Assembly (NCBI GenBank): GCA_001599295.1
Contig: BCGN01000002.1
Coordinates: forward strand, 2,108,001 to 2,172,000
Direction of reading: 5' to 3'
Source: Sporopachydermia quercuum
Taxonomy: Eukaryota; Ascomycota; Sporopachydermiomycetes; Sporopachydermiales; Sporopachydermiaceae
Length of the DNA stretch: 64,000 nucleotides
Positions 22,201 to 31,533 of the stretch are shown piece by piece. A model generated the notes under the pieces. It was not told the DNA's origin. It ran no database searches and worked only from the letters and a program-made list of their open reading frames with translations. The translations under genes were made by a program, and so were the position numbers. How positions within the stretch are numbered: the stretch's first letter is position 1; every line of letters starts with the position of its first letter.

Positions 22201-23222
22201 AAAGGGATCCAAGCTTTGAAAATGATATCTACACAATTTCCAGTTTATCAGAAGCTGAGCTAACGAATATATCTGGTTATATTGCCAGTAATATCGAAGA
22301 AGCAATATCTACACTTTTCTCAGGGTCAAAATTAATTCAAGACTGGCTGAATAATGTGGTATCATCAATAGGAACATCAATAAGATATGATACATACTGT
22401 GCCATTCAAAGGAGAAAAATAGATGAGTTGGATTTGATTGAACCGAATACGAGGTCTGTTATGTCAATTATATGGACATCGCCAATTGGATTACCTGTTG
22501 TTCAAACATATAAGCAAAAATCGACTATATCCGTAAGGACTTCATTGCAAGCAATATATATTGATGATCCTTTCTCTAAAGATAAGGTGGATATTAGAAA
22601 ACAAAGGAATTCTATTGCTCCTAACTATATTCATTCTCTAGACGCTTCACATTTATACTTGACTGCTTTAGCCTTGAGTAAGAAGACCTCAAATGTTGAT
22701 ATTACCAAGTATAATCCGAAGATTGAATTTGCCTCGGTTCATGATTCTTTCTGGACACATGCATGTGATATTGATGAATTGAATAGAACATTGAGACAAG
22801 AATTCGTTTGTATGTATAAAAGTGATCCTGTAGGTAGGCTCAGGAAAGATTTCATGGAGAGATATGATGGCTATTTATTGTATGGATATATTAGATGTGA
22901 TACTGAAGCAGGAAAAAGTGTTATGGCTTTCAGACAAAGGAATAACCTGCCGCAGTTATCAATTACTGTTAGAGAACTGAAGCTCGAGTATGACAGGTGG
23001 CAACTGATCAAAGATGGGAAAAACAGTAAAATAGAAACGCCTATGNGCATAATTGAGGATTTAAGGGCTGCGAGTGAAGTTGAATTGGATATTAAAGGTA
23101 AGAGAAATCATGGTAGAGTGAAATGGGTTCCAGTTTTCAAACTGCTGGAAATACCAGAAATTCCAGAGTCTGGAGATTTAAATGTAGAAGAAGTACTTAA
23201 CAGTAAGTATTTTTTCTCGTAA
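19266..23222 (+). CDS. RPO41: Mitochondrial DNA-directed RNA polymerase
   Basis: This is a full-length single-subunit, T7-like polymerase of 1318 residues (yeast 1351). The first about 60 residues are rich in Arg, Ser and Thr and poor in acids, as in a mitochondrial presequence. Catalytic motifs are in order: DFRGRVYP; motif A HLDGSCNGLQHYAALG with Asp874; motif B KIVKQSVMTKVYG with Lys943 and Tyr951, eight apart as in T7; the finger motif NYIHSLDASH; and motif C FASVHDSFWTHA with Asp1160. It transcribes mitochondrial genes and primes replication, acting in the matrix with Mtf1. An acidic/Asn-rich insertion lies around residues 230-290. Four Ns give uncertain residues without frame change (for example GAN at 20468 is Glu or Asp). 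It converges with the amidase gene; only 151 bp separate the two stop codons. Confidence 0.96.
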   Translation: MSIVYRKFPTGRAIXFSNWRIYSENGFPKRHRQFGQLFGREYLHTCSSSLTTTSTSTSISTVPPKTVKRLKRTHSYSKLMKSPVDRQEVEFIRSFKSKLDSSDVLSCLDAVVSYISKSYINRMSTEEIQPLLSLILLQAIRQDQSLKLLHDVYSQMIYFNIGFEYFDSSSFACLLKLFLASGDSNGITKIMNHWIFVLKRDAETLLLDPGVLTPEEIMTIVKISKVDFDAEEANKNRSVISRENKMSDRLGIVHENEINENVNENKKNNIDNSISEIKSDENFGSGSTASIRFAEDIIQKKFKFSFDPTKYPFINADDFYNLPYYEQYKLLSKDDQLRFDRQYRNFCFTRQYQLETGLIECSRKEFIYDIQHNQHMRTGVILKLWSNYINEWASDVAALIXKFKAGDLDQADELNTDIKKLRKDLELSTLLFSVCKPIDIAYLIITETMIFLSNASEEETGSPRVISLIRKXNRSLNQLMFKMFRATVEDINNNGLAANEGTGDRFNSLFRRFHWNDVELTRISAGLLNLLINVATVNIVNGEIDMNFDTANKTILTDSNSTTPVFHTQIVMLRGKKYGTIDVIPQFYSYLGKLPNMEGKLDPLSFPMLITPKLRTGITSGGHHFIPGRLVSHVRSEAEVLKVISEYSDRNRLDALYAALDVIGSTVWAVNRNILKVLSAVMKNGLNFLDVAIEVDKSLLEQSGDAGLPRWERRKAKAKYGNQFAEANNNKHILYLANLFDRSGDQMFFSPIIDFRGRVYPSAASFSFINTDHIRAIFMFWYGKPLGRKGLDWLKVHLANMYGIDKVSFKDRIKFVDDHINEVFDSAERPLDGKKWWCKADKPWQVLSVCFELAQALKMRNPENFISHLPIHLDGSCNGLQHYAALGKDYEGGSQVNLIDSELPSDIYSVVLELVKKRMENDKEDGNERAKIILPYMNRKIVKQSVMTKVYGLTVYGMNQQVLEKLKDIVKHEKMEKNERDPSFENDIYTISSLSEAELTNISGYIASNIEEAISTLFSGSKLIQDWLNNVVSSIGTSIRYDTYCAIQRRKIDELDLIEPNTRSVMSIIWTSPIGLPVVQTYKQKSTISVRTSLQAIYIDDPFSKDKVDIRKQRNSIAPNYIHSLDASHLYLTALALSKKTSNVDITKYNPKIEFASVHDSFWTHACDIDELNRTLRQEFVCMYKSDPVGRLRKDFMERYDGYLLYGYIRCDTEAGKSVMAFRQRNNLPQLSITVRELKLEYDRWQLIKDGKNSKIETPMXIIEDLRAASEVELDIKGKRNHGRVKWVPVFKLLEIPEIPESGDLNVEEVLNSKYFFS

Positions 23223-23373
23223 CATGTATATATAATATGAACAATCTAATGAAACTATGTATGTGATATTTAGTACGTAATATGAAATAGGAATAAGTAA
23301 AATGAACGGAGTATACTAGTATCCAAGTTTGTTGATCGTGGTGCGTTGTAGTACGTCGTGGCACTGCTATTCT

Positions 23374-25504
23374 CTATACTTTATAATTTACCAACTCTGA
23401 TATCAATTTCACTACAGCCACAGTCTTCTCTTCTTCAAATCTTCGGCAGAGCAACTGTAGGGATACAGGCATTCCATCATATAATTCACTACTATATAAA
23501 TCCATGTGAGTTTTATCAAAAGAACTAATAGGTGTAAACTCTTCCTCGGTATATTTCTTGTCGACATTCTTATCAACTTTCAACACTGGGAATGTCATTG
23601 CTGGACAATCTAGTACATTGACAAACCTTGTTATTACCGTTGAATGAATAGAATCCCCTGGTAAACATGAAGCAGAGGTCCAAGCAGGAACAATTATGCC
23701 ATCCAATGGTTCACCATTACCTGTTTTTTCTTTACTTGCTTCCCATTTATTGAAGAATTTTTGTTGGGCATTATATTTTCTCATTTCTAGATCCCAGTAA
23801 TCATTAATCGTGTAGTGGCGACTATTTTTTTCCAAATTAGCAACCGCATGAGCCAAATTCGGTATCAACGGTTCACCAGACAATTCAGCTAATTTGATTA
23901 TCTCATGATAATCATCAGAATGATAGATATCTGAGGATATATCAAACAACTCAGGTATATCTTCATTAGACCATTCAATTACCTCATGACCAGTTTTGAG
24001 GAGCAAATCATGNATATAATCAACAGCTCTGTTAATAGGAGGATGCGGTGTTAGCAAACTGTCATTTTTAATTAAACCAAATGTCAGTTTCTTCCCCGGA
24101 GATAGTATCTGTTGTACTATTTCATTTCTCCAAGGTAAGGGGACCACCCATGAATCTGATCTCCAAGGATCTAATGAAAACACTGCACTCAAAACATAGT
24201 GAATATCATCAGGACTTTTGCTCATTGGACCTATAACGCTAGACATGATATTTTGTCCGGCCATTGTATTAGCAACCTTGTAATAGGAAAGTCTATTAGA
24301 CGTTGGTCTTAGACCNTACATTCCATGGAAAGCACTTGGGATTCTCACGCTACCACCAATGTCAGTTCCCCAGCCAAAAGCTGTAGCAGAAGCACCAAGA
24401 AGACAACCTTCTCCACCTGAGGAACCACCAGATGACAGTTCGCGGTTTATCGAGTTTTGGGTGTAACCCATAAGATTTGATAGAGTTTCAGCAAACATCA
24501 TTGACATTGGTACTGCTGTTTTGACATAGAGTACAGCACCCAAAGTTCTTAGAGCTGTTACTATATTAGACTCATCATTTTCTGTTGGTAAAGGGTTATC
24601 AAGTAAACCTATATAACCTAGAGTTGTTGTTTTACCCTTAACGTTGAATTGGTCCTATAGNTGTTAGCAATAGATAAATATGTTATGAATTAGATATTCA
24701 GAGAGAAAGCTAAATGGACATGAAGAAGAAAGGCCGTAAGCAATGATGATGATCAACGGATTACTCATACACCCAGCAAGATATATTCATGCAGGTAAAA
24801 TTATGAATTAAGGATCAGTAACCACTGTGATCATTGGAGCCTTGTCCCGATAATTGTAAATTTCGCTAAGTGGCCAGAATATCTATAATACCAAACAGAA
24901 GATGAAAGTGAATGGTGTTCCTAGAAAAACAGCTCAATTAGCCAAATTACAACTATTGGGCATAGAATACTCTAAAAGGTGGTAGTTGAAAACTTAATAA
25001 TTCATTATAAATAGCCACTTTCAAATTCAAACGTACCTTAAGAGAAATGGGGACACCATGTAAAGGGCCTATAGTTTTACCTGTTGATTCAAAGAACGCA
25101 TCAAGTTCTCTGGCCCGTTCTAAAGCCTCATCAAAAAACACTTCCACCAAACAATTACACTGAAGCCGTTATTATACAAATCCCATCCAGTTTTACCAGT
25201 TTATACTACCAATCAATAGTCTTTACAGAATTAATCATACCAATTGATGAGCTAATGCTGCTCTATGACAATAAGCTTTACAGACTTCAACGCTCGATAA
25301 TTCTCCAGATGATATCTTATTTGACAACTGAACAAGAGTCAAATGACAGATAAAGTTCTCACGTTCATTTGTCAACGAATTGATAAATATTCCCGCATTT
25401 TTGGCCTCCTCAGATGATGGGATTTTATCTAACTTCCATTCATCAGGTATAGCGTTTGTGATTTTATCTCTATGAGCTTTAGCTTTTAATTTATAATCAC
25501 TCAT
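23374..25504 (-). CDS. Amidase-signature hydrolase, Amd2/acetamidase-like (3 exons)
   Basis: Exons 25241-25504, 25037-25159 and 23374-24654 splice in phase 0 to 555 residues (yeast Amd2 is 549). Introns are 81 nt (GTATGA...TTCAG) and 382 nt (GTACGT...GCTAAC...CTATAG). The catalytic triad is complete: Lys129 in GPLHGVPISLK, the last codon of exon 2; cis-Ser about 207 in SGGSSGGEG; and nucleophile Ser about 231 in GTDIGGSVRIPS. Such enzymes hydrolyse carboxylic amides to acid and ammonia; the fungal branch includes acetamidase and general amidases, and the exact substrate is unknown. An N at 24316 lies in TAN, expected to be Tyr in HGMYGLRP. No targeting signal is evident, so it is likely cytosolic. 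The 382-nt intron is the longest placed in this window. Confidence 0.92.
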
Positions 25505-26279
25505 GCTTATAAGTATGCTTNAAAGGCATCAGATGTGTTAGGTTATGATTGACTTGTCCCAGTATAGCATGACAATTTGACCATCAATTGGATGGATAAA
25601 TAGATAAGCAACACACAATGAAAAGTTCAAATGAAGAATGGAATAGGCATAAAATCAACTGAACTACCCAGCAAAAGATAAACTGATAAGATATATTGAT
25701 GACATAATCAGGAAAATCTGACATTTAGTCAGATGATAAAACAAATGACATATATAAGATAAACTAGATAAGAGTCTACTCAGAATAATGATCGTTGATA
25801 ACAAGCAAAGGATAGCTTAATAGCTATCAGCCGAGATTATCTTTCTGAATAGAGATTAGGATACGAATGTTATTGTTAGATTGTTTGAATTGACCGTCTT
25901 TTTATCGATAGCCTTAGCACTTCTTTATAGAGTCTTATTTTAGAAGAGATATTCATTCAATCCATATCTAAGTACTATTGCATTGTTTCTTTACAATTCA
26001 TTTCAAAGTATATAGTGAGCTATATATAAATCATTCACGACGTTTGTTGACCAACAAGAAGTATTATTAACGAAAACAGAGAAGTTTAATGGTATAAAAA
26101 TAATATTAGAAGTAACTATAGAAATAAGTTGACAACCATTTTCCAGAATCAATAGAAATGACAGTAAGTAAAGAGAAAGAACGTACATTTTGAGATAAAT
26201 AACCAGTAAAGATGTGTGAAAGAAATGAGAAAAAGAAAACCAATTGCGTATCAATATATTGTAGATTGATTAACAATGC
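25505..26279. other. Intergenic region between TUB1 3' end and the amidase
   Basis: This 775 bp holds the amidase promoter and the tubulin 3' flank. An 83-codon frame at 26003-26254 starts with TTG, is hydrophobic and AT-driven, and is rejected. There is one N at 25521. Nothing else was recognised. Confidence 0.45.
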
Positions 26280-28336
26280 TTAATATTCTTCCATTTCCTC
26301 GTAAGAATCAGCTCCTACTTCTTCATAATCCTTTTCTAAAGCAGCCAGATCTTCCCTTGCTTCGCTAAATTCACCTTCTTCCATACCTTCACCAACGTAC
26401 CAGTGGACGAAAGCTCTCTTATTATACATTAAATCAAACTTATGGTCAATTCTATTCCAAGCATCAGCAATCGCAGTAGTATTACTTAACATACAAACAG
26501 CTCTATCGACCTTAGCCAAATCTCCATCAGGAACAAATTGGGGAGGTTGGTAGCAAATACCAATCTTGAAACCAGTAGGACACCAGTCGACCAGCTGAAT
26601 GTTCTTCTTAGCTTTAATGCTAGCAACTGCACTTGTGACTTCCTTTGTAACAACATCACCACGGTAAAGTAAACAAGTAGCCATGTATTTTCCACTTCGA
26701 GGATCACACTTGACCATTTGGTTAGTTGGTTCGAAACAAGTGTTGGTGATCTCAGNAACAGAGTTTGCTTCATGGTGAGCCTTAGCAGAAGAGATCACTG
26801 GAGCGTAAGAAACTAAAGGGAAATGGATTCTTGGATATGGGACCAAGTTGGTTTGAAATTCGTTCAAATCAACGTTTAAGGAACCATCGAATCTCAACGA
26901 TGCTGTTACAGAAGAGACTACTTGAGCAATTAATCTGTTCAAGTTATCAAAAGAAGGACGAGCAATATCCAAATTACGTCTGCACATGTCATAGATAGCT
27001 TCATTATCAACCATAAAAGTACAATCAGAGTGTTCTAAAGTAGTATGTGTAGTTAAGACAGTATTGTATGGTTCAACAACCGAAGTGGAAACTTGAGGAG
27101 CAGGATAAACAGCAAATTCAAGCTTGGATTTCTTACCGAAATCAATTGATAATTGTTCTAATAACAAGGCACCGAAACCAGAACCGGTACCACCACCTAA
27201 AGAGTGGGTGAAAAGGAATCCCTGTAAACCTCCACAGTTATCAGCAACCTTTCTGACTCGATCCATCACTTGATCGATCAACTCCTTACCAATTGTATAA
27301 TGACCTCTGGCGTAGTTATTGGCGGCATCTTCCTTTCCTGAGATCAATTGCTCAGGATGGAAAAGGTCTTTGTATTTACCGGTTCTCACTTCATCGATCA
27401 CATTGGGTTCCAAATCAACATAAATAGTTCTTGGGACATATTTTCCAGATCCTAATAATTTCGTCGTTAAAAACTTTGATCAAATCTCATTTTATTATTC
27501 AAAACACAGCATGACGACTTACCAGTTTCAGAGAAAAAAGTAGAGAATCCTTCTTCTCTCTTACCAAGAGATTGGTGTTCTGGTGCTAGGTATCCATCGG
27601 GCTATTGGATAGTTAGAATTTGATTTCCAACAATTGCAAAATGTCGAAGTCTTAATTTAATGGTTGAACAATCTTTATCCAACTTCTCTACTGGTTATAA
27701 CATCACCACTTACTTGAATACCATGTTCCAAACAATATAACTATAATAACGTTAGTAACTGAGATCGAATCACACCAACTATTTCCTTGTCTTCTTCATA
27801 TCCATAACGTTCAACAAAAAAACAATAAAATACCTACCTCCCAGCAAGAGTTACCAATTTGACAACCGGCTAGCAAAAATGTTAGAATCCACAATACTAG
27901 AGATAACGCACCTTTGCCCATACACAATGACTATTATGCATCTCACTAAATCAAGTTGTCATGTTCCACTTTTCAATGATCCAGCATATTCTATCCCTGA
28001 GATCTTCATAAAAAATTCCTTTCATCCACGTACCTTGACCAACTAGTGATTAACTTGTTAGTATCCTATTCTGAACAATCAACAATATAAAGTACATTAG
28101 CACAATACCATGGATCAATCCAATCAATCGATAGACCATAACAAGTAGCAATCATAAACAATCAAATGTCACAAAATCATTCTTATATCAACAACCTCTT
28201 GCTGGATTCTTATCCTTTTTCCAAACACACGCTTCTATTATGATTCATTCAATTTGCTATCATGCCTATCCATGTATTGTAATGCTCAATAACCTATTTC
28301 CAAGCACATACCATTTATACTGATAACTTCTCTCAT
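26280..28336 (-). CDS. TUB1: Alpha-tubulin, six exons including a 9-nt microexon
   Basis: Exons 28312-28336, 28034-28042, 27838-27869, 27714-27740, 27523-27601 and 26280-27451 join to 447 residues, the same length as S. cerevisiae Tub1. The spliced N-terminus reads [41 protein letters not shown], which is canonical alpha-tubulin. Exon lengths are 25, 9, 32, 27, 79 and 1172 nt; introns are 269, 164, 97, 112 and 71 nt. The first four introns have clear YTAAC branch sites. The GTP-binding tubulin signature appears as GGGTGSG in exon 6, and the chain ends EEMEEY with the usual aromatic terminus. It forms the alpha/beta heterodimer of microtubules. An N at 26756 affects one residue (NCT; Ser, Thr, Ala or Pro). 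Every junction is supported by protein conservation. Confidence 0.96.
28034..28042 (-). other. TUB1: 9-nt microexon (exon 2 of alpha-tubulin)
   Basis: Sense sequence TTGGTCAAG is flanked by ATACTAAC...CACTAG upstream and GTACGT downstream. It completes Val and supplies Gly, Gln and the first base of Ala, restoring the invariant INVGQAGCQIG of alpha-tubulin. Without it the protein would lose three conserved residues but keep the frame. Confidence 0.93.
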
Positions 28337-29444
28337 GATGGCTGATCTAATGTATAATAATCAATAAACACTACCAATTAGTTTAGGAAAACAGTCAAGT
28401 AGTTCAATCCTAATTCTTAATGTACAATTGATAAAATCTTTGATACTATTTTATTGATAATAAAGGAAAGAACAATGAAGGCAAGTAAATCATTTTGTTC
28501 ATAGGAAGCATGGAGAAGTAGGATTACTAACAGCGTGATTGAATATTTGGGAAATGTAAACAAACACATTAATGATTTGATGAGTTACCCTACTATGGCA
28601 TTACTTTATCGTTACGATGCAGGAACTAAATAGGTTACACCCAAACATTTGAAGATATGCTTAGTTGAGAAACGCGTCTGCAATTAAGGTTTGCTGGTTG
28701 TCGAGGTGATAAGAAAGAAGTTCAGTATTAAATGATTATGTGATAGTAAAATCGCTAATGCTTCTTTCGGATTATATTTATGATTATGTAATAATGTTTG
28801 TATCTTACATCTGGGGAAACATTGTACGAAGTTGCAATTCTGGTGCACTGGTACAACATTAAACACGCGGATACAACTGACCATGATATGAATATTGTTG
28901 GTTAAAGCATGCACCTTATTAGGATATATAATCAAATTCAACACTCAGATTTTTCTAGCTGTTGAATGGATAGAAATATCTATACATATATATCTTTTTC
29001 AATTAGTATCAATAACTATTCTAGAATTGTACTCTTCATGTTCCATTTTTCTCTCATCTAACGTACATTGATTTTCATACGGAACCACTGCTAAAACCCA
29101 ATTTTATCCGACCGAGGCTTCATGTGGTTCTCATTAACCCTACCCCAGACAAGTAATAATGTCTTCTCTTTTTGATAATATATAAAGGTTATTCCCACTA
29201 TATGGACTCCTCAAAGCTATTAAATGTTACACTGCTGAACCAATGTGGATGCCGTCTGCTTTAACTGTTGCCTAAGAGCTGAACCATCGACGAGCTCTGC
29301 TTCGTTCTTGATGTATATGATATGAAACGTCTGATAAGCTAATTGGATTGAATAAGCTAACTACACAAGTTCTAGATAATTAACATTCTGACCGGTAATG
29401 GAATAATATAATAATTACAGGGCCGACTATAGAACTTTCCAACA
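28337..29444. other. Divergent promoter region between TUB1 and the LPX1-like gene
   Basis: This 1.1 kb is shared by two divergent genes. An ACGCGT hexamer lies near 28671, about 335 bp from the TUB1 start. An 86-codon frame at 28684-28944 (-) starts with TTG and is rejected. No other element is supported. Confidence 0.45.
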
Positions 29445-30572
29445 ATGTTAAAACATGGTTTATACACTGCTAAAGTAGAAGTTGTTGAGGCTGCATATCC
29501 TAGAACTAAGCCTGGATCTACAATCTTACCCACAGATAGGTTAGAGGTCGTTTATACCAGGTATGACACAGTTAATTCTGGCAGTAATGCTAATAAAACA
29601 TTTAACCTGATATTTATTCATGGGACAGGAATGTCAAGAAACATTTGGGAGTATCATATTGATAAGCTTTTCTCTTACGTGGATGAAAACAAACCTGATT
29701 GGCACTTGGGAACAATTATAGCTTGTGATTTTGTTAGTCATGGAGACTCAGCTATTATTAATGCTTCAAAACTTGGATGGGAAATTCATTGGAGAGATGG
29801 TGGTAGAGATATTTCTAAATTACTATCAGAATTAAATTTAGAAGGACGTACCATTGGTATTGGACATTCAATGGGAGGATATGAAGTAGCTTTATCAGCT
29901 ATTGATACACCTTTATTATTTGACGGTACTATACTTATTGATCCTGTATTGTATATGACACCGGGACCTGAAGATGCTCTTGGTAAAAAGAACCATAAGC
30001 TGTTTGCTGCATTAACAAAAGCCATAAAGGATGAATTCCCTGACGACAAGTCATATATTGAATTCTACAGTAAGCTTTCGTTCTTAAGAAAGTTTAAACC
30101 TCAAATATTGAAAGAATTCCTAAAATCAGAGAGAATTGAAGATGAGAAGGACGGAAAAAAGGTGATTAAGATGAAATCTTCACGATTCCAACAGTTGGTT
30201 GCTTACTTGGGTGCCAAGGAATCTACAAACTACATAATGCCAATTATTCATAGACTTGAGGTTCCTACAATGCATATATTTGGAACAAAGTCGACTTGGA
30301 ATCCATCGGAGAGCACCGGTTGGTTGCGTAAATTACCTAATGTTATTGGATATGATATTGAAAATGGTGAGCATTTAGTCAATTGTGAAATGCCTGATGA
30401 AACTCTGGAAGGTATAATATCTTTTATTTCTGCTAGAGCTAAAGAACCACCATTTCATGTGGCAGATTTGAATCAACATGCATTATCTGTGGAGGAACGA
30501 GAGAAAATTATGAAGCCACATTTTGATGATATTGTGAGCCTGAAAATTTTGGAGAAGAATCCAAAACTGTGA
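29445..30572 (+). CDS. Alpha/beta hydrolase, Lpx1-like peroxisomal lipase family
   Basis: This 375-residue protein aligns with S. cerevisiae Lpx1 (387 residues) from end to end. Shared features are AAYPRTKPGSTILPTDRLEV near the N-terminus, IFIHGTGMSRNIWEY (oxyanion region), CDFVSHGDSA, the nucleophile elbow GIGHSMGGYE with Ser142, IDPVLY, and the catalytic His in NGEHLVN (His310). Yeast Lpx1 is a peroxisomal matrix triacylglycerol lipase ending QKL. Here the last residues are NPKL; PKL is a weak PTS1 at best, so peroxisomal location is uncertain. No signal peptide or membrane segment is visible. It diverges from TUB1 and is followed by SSL2 on the same strand. Function is inferred from family only. 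Confidence 0.87.
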   Translation: MLKHGLYTAKVEVVEAAYPRTKPGSTILPTDRLEVVYTRYDTVNSGSNANKTFNLIFIHGTGMSRNIWEYHIDKLFSYVDENKPDWHLGTIIACDFVSHGDSAIINASKLGWEIHWRDGGRDISKLLSELNLEGRTIGIGHSMGGYEVALSAIDTPLLFDGTILIDPVLYMTPGPEDALGKKNHKLFAALTKAIKDEFPDDKSYIEFYSKLSFLRKFKPQILKEFLKSERIEDEKDGKKVIKMKSSRFQQLVAYLGAKESTNYIMPIIHRLEVPTMHIFGTKSTWNPSESTGWLRKLPNVIGYDIENGEHLVNCEMPDETLEGIISFISARAKEPPFHVADLNQHALSVEEREKIMKPHFDDIVSLKILEKNPKL

Positions 30573-31533
30573 ACGGTTTTCAGTTTCTTGTTCTTTGTTA
30601 TCTCGTATGATAGTGAAAGTAGTTAGTAGTAGCGTAGAGACTGAGATGTAGAAGACTTATAGAGGTGAATGCAATTAATTAATTCTAAGATTGTTATTAT
30701 GGATGGATAAATTTGATTTAAATCTTACCTAAGTCTTTTAAGATCATTCACTGCTTATAATCATGGCCAATATTCCTTTTATCGAATGCTTCTTGTATTT
30801 CACTACTACTATTTCAGTAGAACACTCAGGTAGAATAAAGTTCCACATTTATGCGAGATAAACGTATGATTATGCATAAATCTCGTAGAGAGTCATAGAG
30901 AGCTAACCACAATCTTATCAGGTGGTCNTTACTCTCCAAGCTGAACTGCTGAATACTTCTCTCTTAAACGTTCAGAATAATCTTATATAGAACAGTCATG
31001 AATACCTGAAAGTAAATTGTACTAGAAGTAGTAACTTTCAAGCTCATATGCATACCATCTATGTCATGTATGAAATGATTTGATTATGTAATTTACACGT
31101 GACATGAAAATTATACTTTAATCTTCCGAATCACCCCCGTATTTTGATCATTCTCTCGCCTCCAACATGAAAATTTAAAAAGCCTAGGAAGTAAGTATCA
31201 TCATCAGCTCTATTGTTGCGGTTTCCTTTCTTTCATCCTTTACTATTATTCCTTATCCCAACTATCCATCAATTGCATTCAAACCAATTTTGGGTATCTA
31301 ACTGGCTGATTCATATATTCACTCTTTGTCCACTTTCTTTAGCTGTTTCTTTGTGCTATTTCCTTATCCTGGCAAGTGAATACCCACATAATATTTAGCT
31401 ACCAAACTTTCTTCTGGTATACCATTAGCCAGCTTTGAAGTTTTGTCACTATTAGTGATAAATAGAAAGAAAGGATCATTCACATCTTTTGAATTAACTG
31501 CCTCGATAGAACATCTAGATCTACGTTTCAATC
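30573..31533. other. Intergenic region upstream of SSL2
   Basis: This is 961 bp. The part just before SSL2 (about 31205-31400) is strongly C/T-rich on the coding strand, a pattern seen before several genes here. A short inverted repeat (gcgagat / atctcgt, 7-bp arms) sits near 30853-30886. A 61-codon frame within the C/T tract is rejected. Confidence 0.45.
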
